Below are positions 36,031-36,325 of a stretch of 36,325 bases of DNA, piece by piece (the stretch's first letter is position 1; each line of letters begins with the position of its first letter). A model generated the notes under the pieces. The model made no database searches. It was not told where the DNA came from and worked only from the letters and a program-made list of their open reading frames with translations. Made by a program: the position numbers and the translations under genes. This stretch comes from an uncultured Pseudomonadota bacterium (GTDB lineage: Bacteria > Pseudomonadota > Gammaproteobacteria > Burkholderiales > SG8-39), in contig CAIXPL010000012.1 of NCBI GenBank assembly GCA_903921325.1, positions 1 through 36,325 of the forward strand, read 5' to 3'.

Positions 36031-36325
36031 TAGAGTCAAGCCTCTCGGGCAATTAGTACGCCTTAGCTTAAGAGGTTACCCTCCTTCCACATGGCGCCTA
36101 TCAACGTCCTGGTCTTGAACGACCCTTACAGGATCAAGTCCTGGGAATCCTCATCTTCAGGCGAGTTTCCCGCTTAGATGCTTTCAGCGGTTATCTCTTC
36201 CCCACTTAGCTACCCGGCAATGCCACTGGCGTGACAACCGGTACACCAGAGGTGAGTCCACTCCGGTCCTCTCGTACTAGGAGCAGCCCCCGTCAAGATT
36301 CCAACGCCCACGGCAGATAGGGACC
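36031..36325 (-). rRNA. rrl: 23S ribosomal RNA, 3' end (cut by window edge)
   Basis: The reverse complement carries the conserved 3' part of 23S, including the sarcin-ricin loop (AGTACGAGAGGACCGGAGTG, from about 36280 down to 36261) and the final ACTAATTGCCCGAGAGGCTT segment. The 3' end near 36031 is estimated by similarity to E. coli. The rest of the gene lies beyond the window. Confidence 0.95.

Overview
The window looks like a chromosomal segment of a GC-rich betaproteobacterium, probably of the order Burkholderiales. The evidence is two Bug (TctC-like) periplasmic binding proteins, a class II ribonucleotide reductase with a duplicated C-terminal module, the rpsL-rpsG-fusA-tuf order, and betaproteobacterial-looking ribosomal proteins and rRNA. 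Most genes are intact housekeeping or accessory metabolic genes. I see no insertion sequence, phage, CRISPR array or clear pseudogene.

Layout, left to right. (1) 1-3505, minus strand: str operon (rpsL, rpsG, fusA, 5' part of tuf), with a strong sigma70 promoter, a structured leader and a terminator-like hairpin just before fusA. (2) 3536-9526, minus strand: a nucleoside uptake operon made of a Tsx-like outer-membrane channel, a two-domain ABC ATPase, two permeases and a BMP-family binding protein. It is preceded by a sigma54-like promoter and two NtrC-like sites. Next to it, at 9694-10929, is a PucG-type (ureidoglycine-glyoxylate) aminotransferase, so the region reads as purine scavenging for nitrogen. 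(3) 11096-12088, plus strand: fructose-1,6-bisphosphatase. (4) 12201-15513, minus strand: cobalamin-dependent ribonucleotide reductase and a small zinc-ribbon protein. (5) 15636-21667, minus strand: a catabolic-looking cluster of a Bug protein, an ACMSD-like amidohydrolase, a DUF2721 membrane protein, two adjacent DapA-family paralogues (one without the Schiff-base lysine), a second Bug protein and a glutathione S-transferase. (6) 21763-22344, plus strand: msrA.

(7) 22471-32400: a phosphate and polyphosphate region. ppk and ppx are divergent. They are followed by sixA, an Hpt protein and a REC-EAL phosphodiesterase, and then a convergent pstSCAB operon with a good PhoB box. phoU, phoB and phoR are not in the window. 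(8) 32590-35573, plus strand: a membrane-anchored Ser/Thr kinase overlapping an AI-2E/PerM-family membrane protein gene. (9) 35656-36325, minus strand: the end of an rRNA operon (23S 3' end, 5S, bidirectional terminator).

The observations I rank highest are the DapA paralogue whose catalytic lysine is isoleucine within an unnamed catabolic cluster, the sigma54/NtrC-like control region of the nucleoside operon beside a PucG-like enzyme, the hairpins in the str operon, and the Hpt plus REC-EAL pair next to pst where phoU-phoB-phoR are often found.
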